Below, piece after piece: positions 14,679 through 22,497 of a DNA stretch of 46,452 bases. The stretch is from Alistipes sp. (GTDB lineage Bacteria; Bacteroidota; Bacteroidia; Bacteroidales; Rikenellaceae). A program made the translations under genes and the position numbers. Below the pieces are notes generated by a model. It did not search any database, was not told the origin of the DNA, and worked only from the letters and a program-made list of their open reading frames with translations. The stretch covers positions 1 through 46,452 of the forward strand of contig JAFQHI010000013.1 in the NCBI GenBank assembly GCA_017398045.1. The letters are read 5' to 3'. How positions within the stretch are numbered: position 1 is the first letter of the stretch; every line of letters starts with the position of its first letter.

Positions 14679-15926
14679 ATGAAAGTTCTTGTTATAGGTT
14701 CTGGTGGTCGTGAGCATGCGATTGTCGATGCTTTGACCCGTTCGCCGCAGGTTGAGAAGATCTTTGCTGCCCCGGGTAATGCCGGTATGGCCGCCCAGGC
14801 CGAGTGTGTGGCAATTCGCGAAACGGAGATCGAGAAGCTCGCCGCCTTTGCCAAGGAAAATGGGGTAGAGCTGACCGTCGTAGGTCCCGAGGTGGCGTTG
14901 GCTGCCGGTGTGGCCGACTGCTTCAAGGCCGAGGGGCTGCGCATCTTCGGCCCTTCGAAGGCTGCTGCCCGCATCGAGTCGAGCAAGGAGTTTGCCAAGG
15001 AGCTGATGGCCAAGTACAACATCCCGACGGCCGGTTTCAAGGCCTTTACCGACTATGCCGAGGCCAAGGCCTATGTCGAGAGCCGTCCGCTGCCTGCCGT
15101 GTTGAAGTATGACGGTCTGGCTGCCGGTAAGGGCGTGGTGATTGCCCAGACGATGGAGGAGGCCGACGAGGCGCTGAAGGATATGCTGCTCGATACGAAG
15201 TTCGGTCAGGGCAAGGTCGTGGTGGAGGATTTCCTCACCGGCCCCGAGTTCTCGTTCATGGGCTTTGTCTCGGGCGAGAAGGTGTGGCCGATGCAGCTCG
15301 CCCAGGACCACAAGCGCGCCTACGATGGCGACAAGGGTCCCAATACGGGTGGTATGGGTGCCTATTCGCCCCTGCCGTTCGTAACGAAGGAGGACGAGGA
15401 GTTCGCCCTGAACGAGATTCTGAAGCCCGTAGCCGCAGCCATGGTCAAGGAGGGTTGCCCGTTTGAGGGTGTGCTGTATGGCGGTCTGATGAAGACCCCA
15501 GATGGCGTGAAGGTCATCGAGTTCAACGCCCGCTTTGGCGACCCCGAAACGGAGGTGGTACTGCCTCGCCTGAAGAGCGACATCGTCGATATCTTCTGTG
15601 CCGTGGCCGACCACAGCGATACGGAGCTGGAGTGGCACGACTTCATGACCCTGGGCGTTGTCCTTGCTTCGAAGGGCTACCCGGGCGACTATAAGAAGGG
15701 TGTCGAGATTGGCGGTCTGAACGAGGTGGAGGGTACGCTCTACCACATGGGTACGAAGGCCGAGGGGGAGAAGATTTTCACCAATGGCGGTCGTGTCTTG
15801 TTCGTGGTGGGTAAGGGCGCAACGCTCGACGAGGCGCGCCGAAACGCCCTCAAGGATGTGGAACGCGTGCAGTGCGACAACCTCTTCCACCGCACCGATA
15901 TCGGTCACTATGTGTTTGATAAATAA
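14679..15926 (+). CDS. purD: Phosphoribosylamine-glycine ligase
   Basis: PurD joins glycine to phosphoribosylamine with ATP to form GAR, the second step of the pathway. The 415-residue ATP-grasp protein starts KVLVIGSGGREHAI, the family N-terminus. It contains KYDGLAAGKGVV at the ATP-binding hinge, GPNTGGMGAYSP, and the metal-binding EFNARFGDPETE. It follows a 185-bp gap containing a hairpin and a palindromic element, and folD follows after 12 bp. Whether it has its own promoter is unclear; I found no convincing TAnnTTTG box in the gap. Confidence 0.97.
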   Translation: MKVLVIGSGGREHAIVDALTRSPQVEKIFAAPGNAGMAAQAECVAIRETEIEKLAAFAKENGVELTVVGPEVALAAGVADCFKAEGLRIFGPSKAAARIESSKEFAKELMAKYNIPTAGFKAFTDYAEAKAYVESRPLPAVLKYDGLAAGKGVVIAQTMEEADEALKDMLLDTKFGQGKVVVEDFLTGPEFSFMGFVSGEKVWPMQLAQDHKRAYDGDKGPNTGGMGAYSPLPFVTKEDEEFALNEILKPVAAAMVKEGCPFEGVLYGGLMKTPDGVKVIEFNARFGDPETEVVLPRLKSDIVDIFCAVADHSDTELEWHDFMTLGVVLASKGYPGDYKKGVEIGGLNEVEGTLYHMGTKAEGEKIFTNGGRVLFVVGKGATLDEARRNALKDVERVQCDNLFHRTDIGHYVFDK

Positions 15927-15938
15927 CGCGACAAAGAT

Positions 15939-16784
15939 ATGATTATCAGTGGTAAAGAACTGTCGGCCAAGATGAAGGCCGCAATGGCCGAGGAGGTCAA
16001 GACCTTCCCCGAGAAGTATGGCCGTGTACCGCACCTGGCGGTGATTTTGGTGGGCGATAACCCTGCCAGCGTGTCGTATGTGACGGGCAAGGCAAAGGCA
16101 TCGGCCGAGGTGGGTATCAAGAACTCGACGATTCGTCGTGAGGCAACCATCACCGAGGAGGAACTGCTCGCCCTGATTGCCGAGCTGAATGCCGACGACG
16201 AGGTGGACGGTATTCTGGTGCAGCTCCCGCTCCCGAAGCATATCTCGGAGGATAAGGTGATTGCCGCCATCGACGTAAAGAAGGATGTGGATGGTTTCCA
16301 CCCCGCCAATGTGGCTGCCCTCTGGCAGAAGCAGCCCTGCACGCTTCCCTGCACTCCGAAGGGCATTATCCGTATGCTCCAGACGGCCGGTGTCGAGATG
16401 GCCGGCAAGGAGGCTGTGGTAATCGGTCGCTCGAACATCGTGGGCCTTCCCGTGTCGAAGCTCCTCTTGGACCAGAACGCCACCGTAACCATCGCCCACA
16501 GCCGCACCAAGAACCTCGCCGAGGTAACCCGTCGTGCCGAGATTCTGGTGGTAGCCATCGGTCGCCCGAAGTTCGTAACGGCCGATATGGTCTCCGAGGG
16601 TGCTGTGGTCATTGATGTCGGTGTGAACCGCGACCCCGAGACGGGCAAGCTCTGTGGCGATGTCGATTTCGCTGCCATCGAGCCGAAAGCCTCCGTCATC
16701 ACCCCTGTTCCCGGTGGTGTGGGTCCGATGACGATTACTTGTTTGATGGAGAATACTATCGAATGCTTCCTCAAAAACCGTTAG
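15939..16784 (+). CDS. folD: Methylenetetrahydrofolate dehydrogenase / cyclohydrolase
   Basis: FolD interconverts methylene-, methenyl- and 10-formyl-tetrahydrofolate with NADP. The 281-residue protein has the catalytic SYVTGKAKAS lysine region, DGILVQLPLP, KDVDGFHPAN and the Rossmann VVIGRSNIVGLP, then PVPGGVGPMT near the C-terminus. At the end of the purine operon, 12 bp after purD, it provides the one-carbon donor used by PurN and PurH. The stop lies within the left arm of the palindromic element that follows. Confidence 0.96.
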   Translation: MIISGKELSAKMKAAMAEEVKTFPEKYGRVPHLAVILVGDNPASVSYVTGKAKASAEVGIKNSTIRREATITEEELLALIAELNADDEVDGILVQLPLPKHISEDKVIAAIDVKKDVDGFHPANVAALWQKQPCTLPCTPKGIIRMLQTAGVEMAGKEAVVIGRSNIVGLPVSKLLLDQNATVTIAHSRTKNLAEVTRRAEILVVAIGRPKFVTADMVSEGAVVIDVGVNRDPETGKLCGDVDFAAIEPKASVITPVPGGVGPMTITCLMENTIECFLKNR

Positions 16785-16891
16785 AGCGGCTCTTTTGGCG
16801 TTAAACTGCAATCCCGAAGTTCCTCACATACGCTCAAGTATGCTGCGGACTTCGGGATTTTGTTTGCCTAAAAATAGCTCGCTCTAACGGC
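16781..16891 (+). terminator. Palindromic element, family 1, copy 3 / probable end of the purine operon
   Basis: The inner stem AATCCCGAAGT/ACTTCGGGATT encloses CATAC-GCTCAA-GTATG, and the outer arms are TTAGAGCGGCTCTTTT and AAAAATAGCTCGCTCTAA. The stem is followed by TTTTGTTT. It directly follows folD and is the best candidate for the operon's terminator. The core is the same as at 3315-3405 and 14537-14637. Confidence 0.65.
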
Positions 16892-16938
16892 TTTTGGTAT
16901 GCTAATTTTGAATGCTAAATTCTACATTTTGAATTTGC
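16854..16938 (+). repeat. 85-bp direct repeat, copy 1
   Basis: This copy includes the right half of the family-1 palindrome and the AT-rich stretch after it. An identical 85-bp copy begins 170 bp downstream. Confidence 0.9.
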
Positions 16939-17023
16939 TTTTCGCCACTACGCAAGCCTAAAAATCACCTCGTTATACAGAATTTTGCGTACTGCTAATA
17001 GTCCCCGTGGCCATTTGGTCGCG

Positions 17024-17108
17024 GGGATTTTGTTTGCCTAAAAATAGCTCGCTCTAACGGCTTTTGGTATGCTAATTTTGAATGCTAAATTCTACATTTT
17101 GAATTTGC
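17024..17108 (+). repeat. 85-bp direct repeat, copy 2
   Basis: It is identical base for base to 16854-16938. It sits after a separate small hairpin (GTCCCCGTGGCC...GGTCGCGGGGATTTT, about 17000-17030) that shares the GGGATTTT junction, where the duplication may have started. It ends 40 bp before the nitroreductase gene. Confidence 0.9.
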
Positions 17109-17153
17109 AATTGGTATCGCTTTTGCAGGAGGCAAAAGCAAATACCAATGCTT

Positions 17154-17762
17154 ATGGCAAATCTGTTTTTGGATGCGGTGGCCGCGAGGCGCACCTGCTA
17201 CGACCTGGATGGCGACATCCCCATTCCCGAATCGCATATCGAGCAGATGATTGACCGCCTGCTGCTGACCGTTCCCTCGGCCTTCAACGGTCAATCGACC
17301 CGCATCGTGCTGCTGCTCGGAACGCACCACTACACCCTTTGGCGCATCGTCAAGGAGTCGCTCCGACCGCTCCTTACGGAGGAGCAGTTCGTAAAATCGG
17401 CTCGCAAAATCGACAGCTCCTTCGCTTCAGGCTTCGGTACGGTCCTCTTCTTCGAGGATCGACGCGTGGTCGAGGCACAGAAGGCACGCTATCCGCTCTA
17501 TGCCGATAAGATGGAGGATTTCACCTCCCAATCCTCGGCCATGCACCAATTCGCCCTCTGGACAGCACTCGCCGATGAGGGCATCGGGGCCTCGTTGCAA
17601 CATTACAACCCCCTGATTGATGACCGCGTGCGGGTGTATTGGAACATCGATCCTGCCTGGCGATTGGTGGCTCAAATGCCCTTCGGGATGCCCCTCTCCG
17701 CGCCCGAAGAGAAGGTGCAGCATACGCCCCTTGCAGCGCGAAGAATCTTTTTTAGAGAATGA
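17154..17762 (+). CDS. Nitroreductase-family FMN oxidoreductase
   Basis: About 202 residues, starting at MANLFLDAVAARRTCYDL; an alternative ATG lies two codons upstream at 17148. The N-terminal AVAARRTCYDL corresponds to the R-(R/S)-x-(Y/R) FMN-binding start of nitroreductases. PSAFNGQSTRIVLLLG, FEDRRVVE and GIGASLQHYNP are typical of the YdgI/HBN1-like branch, with the last on the FMN-contacting helix. It probably acts as a cytoplasmic NAD(P)H-dependent reductase of quinones or nitro compounds; the natural substrate is unknown. It is a single gene, convergent with the next; a 10-bp-stem hairpin (17778-17803) lies between them. Confidence 0.85.
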   Translation: MANLFLDAVAARRTCYDLDGDIPIPESHIEQMIDRLLLTVPSAFNGQSTRIVLLLGTHHYTLWRIVKESLRPLLTEEQFVKSARKIDSSFASGFGTVLFFEDRRVVEAQKARYPLYADKMEDFTSQSSAMHQFALWTALADEGIGASLQHYNPLIDDRVRVYWNIDPAWRLVAQMPFGMPLSAPEEKVQHTPLAARRIFFRE

Positions 17763-17777
17763 GCGAATGCCGTAATG

Positions 17778-17803
17778 CGAGGGAGGTGGTTGAACCTCCC
17801 TCG
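17778..17803. terminator. Hairpin between convergent genes
   Basis: CGAGGGAGGT (17778-17787) pairs exactly with ACCTCCCTCG (17794-17803) around GGTTGA. No strong T-run is present on either strand, so it is a plausible but not typical terminator. Confidence 0.5.
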
Positions 17804-17810
17804 ATGTGCC

Positions 17811-18260
17811 TTAAATCGTCTTGGGCTTTTGCACCATACGAATCACGAGCGACAAGCCATAGACAATCAGGCCCCAAATCGGTGCAATCACGGCAGCTCT
17901 TACACCACCGCAAACCACCGCAGGCGATATATCTCCGGCCTGCATCAGCACACTGTTGGCCTGAAAGACACCAATCAGGAAGCCGCAAATGCCAATGACG
18001 AGAGCCAACAACCCCAATTCTTTCACGCGCGAAGGCATCTTCCATGCGGCTAAAAAGATGCCGACCAGGCAGAGGGTGATGAGCGACATATAGAGCGGGT
18101 TGCCCGTGCAATAGATTTCGTAGAGTGTGAATTGAGGAACAGCCACCGCCGGGTAGAGCGTTACTTCGCCACTTTCGGGATTGGTTGCAGAGGATTCATT
18201 TTGCGCGATTACATTCGTGAGTGTGGCGAGCGTAAAGAGGAGAATCAGTAACTTTTTCAT
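17811..18260 (-). CDS. Small inner-membrane protein, MotA/TolQ/ExbB-like
   Basis: A 149-residue protein with a signal peptide ending near VIAQ (residue 20) and three hydrophobic segments (near residues 57-73, 82-98 and 117-140). The order of a middle segment rich in Gly, followed by GDISPAVVCGGVRAAVIAPIWGL, resembles the last two helices of MotA/TolQ/ExbB proton-channel proteins. It lacks the large cytoplasmic domain and no ExbD partner lies beside it. The similarity is by eye, so function is uncertain. A promoter box TATCTTTG lies at 18310-18317 on the minus strand, about 50 bp before the start. Confidence 0.6.
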   Translation of the reverse strand: MKKLLILLFTLATLTNVIAQNESSATNPESGEVTLYPAVAVPQFTLYEIYCTGNPLYMSLITLCLVGIFLAAWKMPSRVKELGLLALVIGICGFLIGVFQANSVLMQAGDISPAVVCGGVRAAVIAPIWGLIVYGLSLVIRMVQKPKTI

Positions 18261-18309
18261 TGGTTCTTTTCTTTTGGTTTAACAATCCGTGTTGGGAATT
18301 CCGCTACTG

Positions 18310-18317
18310 CAAAGATA
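18310..18317 (-). promoter_or_regulatory. -7 box for the MotA/TolQ/ExbB-like gene
   Basis: TATCTTTG on the minus strand, about 50 bp upstream of the ATG at 18260. It is the only such box between this gene and the divergent LytTR gene that points this way. Confidence 0.6.
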
Positions 18318-18415
18318 GGGTGTAAGGGGGCGTTTTTGCAAGGTCAAAACCCCCGATTGGGGTGTTAAAAGCCCCAAGTTGCCCGTCGAGGCTTTTGCCG
18401 AAAGCCATTTTTCGC

Positions 18416-18423
18416 TATCTTTG
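18416..18423 (+). promoter_or_regulatory. -7 box of the LytTR gene, next to its start codon
   Basis: TATCTTTG ends only 4 bp before the ATG at 18428, so the mRNA would be leaderless or nearly so. This argues for the ATG at 18428 rather than upstream in-frame starts. Confidence 0.65.
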
Positions 18424-18427
18424 TCCT

Positions 18428-19123
18428 ATGCGAACACTTCTGACGATACTCTATTGGGCGGTTTGCCTGGTGGTGCTGGCAGCGATTCTTTCATCGCTCG
18501 GCTACCCCTTTGCCGATTCGATGTTCGTGGGGTCGATGTTCCTGCCCGGATTGTTGATGATTAAATACTTCCTGCCCCAAATCTCGTTTCGTCCGCTCCG
18601 ACAAGGGGTGCTGAATCTCGTGTGGTTGGCAACGGCCGCCTTAGTGCTGACCTTTATGCTGCTCTTTGTGGTGAATGCCGAGCTGGAGGTGGGGCTGTTT
18701 GGCAATATGAACTTTCCCCCGCTGTTGGGTAACCCGATTTTCTTGCTCTTTGTCTTGGCCGCTTTGGCCCTGCCCGAGTATCTGTTGGATAACTACCTCA
18801 AGGAGCGCGAGGCGGCACGTCCCCAAACGGTCGATTTTATCTCCGAGCGCAGACATATCACCCTCCCCACGGAGGAGATTCGCTACATCGAGTCGCTCGA
18901 TAACGAGGTGGTGGTACATACGGCGTCGGGTGAGAAACTCCGCACACGTACCCCGATTTCGCGTTGGGAGGCGACCCTCAACGAGCTGCACTTTGTCCGC
19001 ATCCATCGCGCCTATATCGTGCGTCGCGTGTTGATTCTTCGCGCCTCGCGCACCGAGGTCGAGTTGGAGGGGGTAACGCTCCCCGTCTCGCGCAAATATG
19101 CCGAGCAGGTTGATAAGCCGTAG
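18428..19123 (+). CDS. Membrane-anchored LytTR-family transcriptional regulator
   Basis: A 231-residue protein with three or four N-terminal membrane segments (about residues 3-25, 32-48, 60-82 and 100-118). The C-terminal LytTR DNA-binding domain covers roughly 135-231 (ISERRHITLPTEEIRYIES, HFVRIHRAYIV, LPVSRKYAEQV). No receiver domain is present, so it is not a standard response regulator; the membrane part may sense a signal directly or pair with another protein. The start follows from the promoter box 4 bp upstream. No sensor kinase gene is beside it, and its targets are unknown. Confidence 0.85.
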   Translation: MRTLLTILYWAVCLVVLAAILSSLGYPFADSMFVGSMFLPGLLMIKYFLPQISFRPLRQGVLNLVWLATAALVLTFMLLFVVNAELEVGLFGNMNFPPLLGNPIFLLFVLAALALPEYLLDNYLKEREAARPQTVDFISERRHITLPTEEIRYIESLDNEVVVHTASGEKLRTRTPISRWEATLNELHFVRIHRAYIVRRVLILRASRTEVELEGVTLPVSRKYAEQVDKP

Positions 19124-19138
19124 GCGGTCGGTTGTGAC

Positions 19139-19170
19139 AAAAAAAGCCACCTTCCAACGAGGAAGGTGGC
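19139..19170 (-). terminator. Intrinsic terminator of mdh
   Basis: On the minus strand the 10-bp stem formed by 19161-19170 and 19146-19155 (loop 19156-19160) is followed by a T-run (19139-19145). It lies between the convergent LytTR and mdh genes. Confidence 0.85.
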
Positions 19171-19191
19171 TTACTTGCTTAAAGGCCTCTA

Positions 19192-20145
19192 TTACAAAGC
19201 ACCGATCTCGTAGAGTGCATTGTTTACCTTGCGCGTAGCGTCAGCCGAAGCGGCGAACTTCTCGGCCTCCTCCTTCGTGAGGTCGATCTTCACGATCTTC
19301 TCCACGCCCTTCTTGCCCAGCACAACGGGAACACCGATGCAGATATCCTCCTGGCCATACTCGCCCTCGAGATATACCGAGCAGGGAACTACGGCCTTCG
19401 TGTCGTTGATGATGGCATCCACCACCGATGCTCCGGCAGCACCCGGGGCATACCAAGCCGACGTGCCGAGGAGCTTCGTCAGCGTAGCACCACCGACCAT
19501 CGTAGCGGCCGAAACCTCCTCCAGCTTCTTCTTCGAGAGGAACTGCGTAGCGGGAACACCCTTAATCGAGGCCTTCGACAGCAGCGGCAGCATCGTCGTA
19601 TCGCCGTGACCACCGATTACCATACCGTCGATGTCCTGGATACCTACGCCCGAAGCCTTCGAGAGGTAGCAGCGGAAGCGCGACGAATCGAGCGCACCAC
19701 CCATACCGATTACGCGGTTCTTCTTCAGACCGGTCGACTTCAGCGTCAGATAGGTCATCGTATCCATCGGGTTCGAGATGATGACATAGATGGCCTTGGG
19801 CGACCACTTCGAGGCGTTGGCAACCACCGACTTCACGATGTTGGCGTTGATACCAATCAGCTCCTCGCGCGTCATGCCCGGCTTGCGGGGAATACCCGAC
19901 GTGATGACAATCACATCCGAATTGGCCGTGGGCTTGTAACCCTCGGCATCGGTTGCCGTAACACCTACGAGCTTCGTTTTGTAACCGCACGTTGCGGCAG
20001 CCTGGAACATATCGAGCATCTTGCCCTCCGACAGACCCTCCTTGATATCAACCAATACTACCTCGCTGGCAATACCGCGAGCGGCCAATACATTGGCGCA
20101 GGTTGCACCTACGGCACCGGCACCTACCACTGTAACTTTAGACAT
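19192..20145 (-). CDS. mdh: Malate dehydrogenase (LDH-like type)
   Basis: It oxidises malate to oxaloacetate with NAD; in fermenting Bacteroidales it usually runs in reverse towards fumarate and succinate. The 317 residues begin with the Rossmann loop VTVVGAGAVGATCA, then show IVITSGIPRKPGMTREEL, the substrate-loop region, ISNPMDTMTYLTLK, and the catalytic histidine in VIGGHGDTTM. The RKPGMTR loop supports malate rather than lactate as substrate. It has its own terminator downstream. No exact TAnnTTTG box was found in the 222-bp gap upstream. Confidence 0.93.
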   Translation of the reverse strand: MSKVTVVGAGAVGATCANVLAARGIASEVVLVDIKEGLSEGKMLDMFQAAATCGYKTKLVGVTATDAEGYKPTANSDVIVITSGIPRKPGMTREELIGINANIVKSVVANASKWSPKAIYVIISNPMDTMTYLTLKSTGLKKNRVIGMGGALDSSRFRCYLSKASGVGIQDIDGMVIGGHGDTTMLPLLSKASIKGVPATQFLSKKKLEEVSAATMVGGATLTKLLGTSAWYAPGAAGASVVDAIINDTKAVVPCSVYLEGEYGQEDICIGVPVVLGKKGVEKIVKIDLTKEEAEKFAASADATRKVNNALYEIGAL

Positions 20146-20228
20146 AGTATAAACGTATTTTTTGTTAGTTAAACTTATTGTTCTAATCTATGTTGTTCTT
20201 GCCGCCGGTGGCGGCATTTGCAGTCTTC

Positions 20229-20294
20229 ATCCACCCCCTAAATCCCCCTCGAGAGGGGGACTTGATTGCCGTCTTTCAGACGGCTTGGGTGCGC
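20229..20294. repeat. Intergenic element, family 3, copy 3
   Basis: CCACCCCCTAAATCCCCCTC-GAGAGGGGGACTTG is followed by GCCGTCTTTCAGACGGC and TTGGGTG, matching the layout at 3590-3665 with many substitutions. A separate hairpin TGCCGCC-GGT-GGCGGCA lies just before it (20200-20216). Together they fill most of the gap between gcvH and mdh. Confidence 0.55.
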
Positions 20295-20367
20295 AACATA
20301 GTCAAAAGAGGGTAGCGTAAATTACTTTACTCTATCCTCTTTCCTCTTTGCTCTTTCCGCTTCGGAA

Positions 20368-20748
20368 TTAGCCAATCAGCTCGGCGTACTGCTCGGCCGT
20401 GAGGAGCGAATCCCACTCCGACGCATCCGAAACCTTGACCTTGATGAGCCAACCCTCACCATAGGCATCCTTATTCACCAACGCGGGGTCGGCATCTACG
20501 GCATCGTTGAACTCGATAACCTCACCGCTCATCGGGGTAAAGGCGTCGCTCACGGTCTTTACGGCCTCAATCGAACCGAACACCTCGCCGGCTGCAAGCG
20601 TCTCGCCTACGGTCGGAACATCGACGAATACGATGTCGCCCAGCTGGCTCTGTGCAAAGTCGGTGATACCGATGGTGGCTACATCACCCTCCAAAAGACA
20701 CCACTCGTGGTCATTCGAATACTTCAGGTTGGCAGGTACATTGCTCAT
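20368..20748 (-). CDS. gcvH: Glycine cleavage system H protein
   Basis: This 126-residue lipoyl carrier shuttles the aminomethyl group between the P, T and L proteins of glycine cleavage. The lipoylated lysine is K64 in GSIEAVKTVSD, and the N-terminal half has the expected HEWC and IGITDFAQSQLGDIVFVDVP. The P, T and L genes are not in the window. The -7 box TATCTTTG lies at 20787-20794 (minus strand), giving a leader of roughly 35 nt. Confidence 0.95.
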   Translation of the reverse strand: MSNVPANLKYSNDHEWCLLEGDVATIGITDFAQSQLGDIVFVDVPTVGETLAAGEVFGSIEAVKTVSDAFTPMSGEVIEFNDAVDADPALVNKDAYGEGWLIKVKVSDASEWDSLLTAEQYAELIG

Positions 20749-20786
20749 ATACGTAACTTTTTAAAGTGTGAATCTCTATTTGCCTA

Positions 20787-20794
20787 CAAAGATA
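20787..20794 (-). promoter_or_regulatory. -7 box of gcvH
   Basis: TATCTTTG on the minus strand, about 40 bp before the gcvH ATG. Confidence 0.6.
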
Positions 20795-20834
20795 GGCTGT
20801 TATTTTTATAACAAAAAATAAAAACGGGTCAAAA

Positions 20835-21581
20835 TTACCCGTCTTTATCCATTTTTTTGCTTTTTATCACAAATTCAATCTCCTTGAAACGGTAAGTGTG
20901 CCGCTCACCCCCCTCATGGCGTAGGATGAGCGCACCATCCGGCTCCACCCCCTCGATGACGGCACTCAACGCTTCGCCATCGGGTAGGCGGAATAGTTGG
21001 GCCTCCCCAAGGCGATACATACGGGCGCGGTAGTCGCTTTGCAGAGCCTCCCATTTTCCCGCTTGCAGTTGGTCGTATCGTCCCTGAAAGGCGGTTTGAA
21101 AGTTGCGTAACACCTCTTCGCGGTCGAACGTGTTGCCACGTTCGAGTTGCATGGAGGTCGGGTTGGGGAGCGAGGGGTCAAAATGGGTTTGATTGACGTT
21201 GAGTCCGATACCGATGACGGTGCGTCGGAGCGAAGCTCCCGCATACAAGTGTTCAATGAGGATGCCGACCAATTTGCAGTCCTCGACGTAGATGTCGTTT
21301 GTCCACTTGATGCGTGCCTCGATGCCGTAGCGAGCCATGCAGTCGCACAACGCGAGCGCGACTGCCTCCGAGAGGAAGAATTGGTCGCGGGCCGCCAGAA
21401 AGTGAGGCTCGACAACGAGCGTGAAGGTCAGATTCTGCCCCTCCGCGCTGTGCCACGAGTGGCCCCGCTGCCCACGTCCGGCCGTCTGACGCTCGGCCAC
21501 GATGGTATCGCCATGCCCGAATTGGGCATCGCGTGCCAGATCGTTGGTCGAGGTAACCTCCTCAAAGTGAAAAACTTTCAA
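20835..21581 (-). CDS. birA: Biotin-[acetyl-CoA-carboxylase] ligase (monofunctional BirA)
   Basis: The enzyme makes biotinyl-AMP and attaches biotin to carboxylase carrier domains. The 248 residues include the N-terminal STNDLA, the biotinyl-AMP loop GRGQRG (35-40) and KWTNDIYVEDCKLVGIL. The N-terminal helix-turn-helix of the E. coli protein is missing, so it should not act as a repressor. The gene starts 17 bp after dapD ends and is probably transcribed from the dapD promoter; the gap contains repeated CAACTCT units. Confidence 0.92.
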   Translation of the reverse strand: MKVFHFEEVTSTNDLARDAQFGHGDTIVAERQTAGRGQRGHSWHSAEGQNLTFTLVVEPHFLAARDQFFLSEAVALALCDCMARYGIEARIKWTNDIYVEDCKLVGILIEHLYAGASLRRTVIGIGLNVNQTHFDPSLPNPTSMQLERGNTFDREEVLRNFQTAFQGRYDQLQAGKWEALQSDYRARMYRLGEAQLFRLPDGEALSAVIEGVEPDGALILRHEGGERHTYRFKEIEFVIKSKKMDKDG

Positions 21582-21598
21582 CTCTCAACTCTCAACTC

Positions 21599-22420
21599 TT
21601 AACTGATATTGAACTCTCGGAGCGTGTCGTTGAGGCTCGTTTTTTTGTCGGTCGATTCCTTGCGGCGGCCGATAATCAGGGCGCACGAAACGCTGTATTC
21701 ACCGGCAGGGAATTGCTTGCGGTAGCTGCCCGGAACAACCACCGAGCGAGCGGGAACATAGCCCTTGTAGGTGATAGGCTCCTCGCCCGTGACATCGATG
21801 ATGTGGGTCGAGCCGGTGATAACCGTGTTCGAACCCAGCACCGCCTCACGGCATACGTGCGCACCCTCTACGACAATCGAGCGCGACCCGATGAAGCAAT
21901 TGTCCTCGATAATCACGGGAGCCGCCTGTACGGGTTCCAATACACCACCGATGCCCACGCCGCCCGAAAGATGAACGTGCTTGCCGATTTGGGCGCATGA
22001 GCCGACCGTAGCCCACGTATCGACCATCGTACCCGTATCGACATAGGCACCGATATTGACATACGAGGGCATCAGAATCGCTCCCGGGGCGATGTAGGCA
22101 CCGTAGCGGGCAACGGCCGACGGCACAACGCGCACCCCGAGCTTATCGTAGTCGTGCTTCAGCTCCATCTTGTCGAACCACTCGATCTCGCCACCCTGCA
22201 TCTTGCGCATGGGCTGAATCGGGAAGTAGAGGATAATGGCCTTCTTGACCCACTCGTTTACCTGCCAAAGGCTCTTTTCGAGGTCCACAGGTTCGGCCGT
22301 GCGCAGCTGGCCGGCATCGACGAGGCGTACCACCTCGCGGATAGCCGCCTCGGTGGCGGGTTCTTTCAGCAGGGCGCGGTTCTCCCACGCCGCCTCGATG
22401 AGTTGTTGCAATTGTTTCAT
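21599..22420 (-). CDS. dapD: Tetrahydrodipicolinate N-succinyltransferase
   Basis: DapD transfers succinyl from succinyl-CoA to tetrahydrodipicolinate in the succinylase route to diaminopimelate and lysine. The 273-residue length is normal. The left-handed beta-helix repeats are visible (YIAPGAILMPSYVNIGAYVDTGTMVDTWATVGS), followed by HLSGGVGIGGVLEP and NCFIGSRSIVVEGAHV. It faces lysC, which acts earlier in the same pathway, across a gap with overlapping promoters. The -7 box TACCTTTG is at 22449-22456 on the minus strand. Confidence 0.95.
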   Translation of the reverse strand: MKQLQQLIEAAWENRALLKEPATEAAIREVVRLVDAGQLRTAEPVDLEKSLWQVNEWVKKAIILYFPIQPMRKMQGGEIEWFDKMELKHDYDKLGVRVVPSAVARYGAYIAPGAILMPSYVNIGAYVDTGTMVDTWATVGSCAQIGKHVHLSGGVGIGGVLEPVQAAPVIIEDNCFIGSRSIVVEGAHVCREAVLGSNTVITGSTHIIDVTGEEPITYKGYVPARSVVVPGSYRKQFPAGEYSVSCALIIGRRKESTDKKTSLNDTLREFNIS

Positions 22421-22448
22421 ATATATCGTTTTTTTGTTTTCCTGCGAC

Positions 22449-22476
22449 CAAAGGTAACTATTTTTTTTTAACTTTG
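22449..22476. promoter_or_regulatory. Divergent promoters for dapD and lysC
   Basis: TACCTTTG on the minus strand (22449-22456) and TAACTTTG on the plus strand (22469-22476) are 12 bp apart and point outward. Their -33 regions must overlap, so polymerases would compete or respond together to one regulator, tying two lysine-pathway genes. Confidence 0.6.
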
Positions 22477-22497
22477 CACCCGGTAATACGGAAAACG

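Noticed and set aside
16785-17147. Insertion sequence remnant
   Set aside because: The duplicated 85-bp segment has no transposase fragment or terminal inverted repeats with target duplication; it is better explained as a local duplication at hairpins.
17148-17153. Upstream ATG as nitroreductase start
   Set aside because: It adds only two residues; either is possible, but MANLFLDAVAARR fits the family N-terminus.
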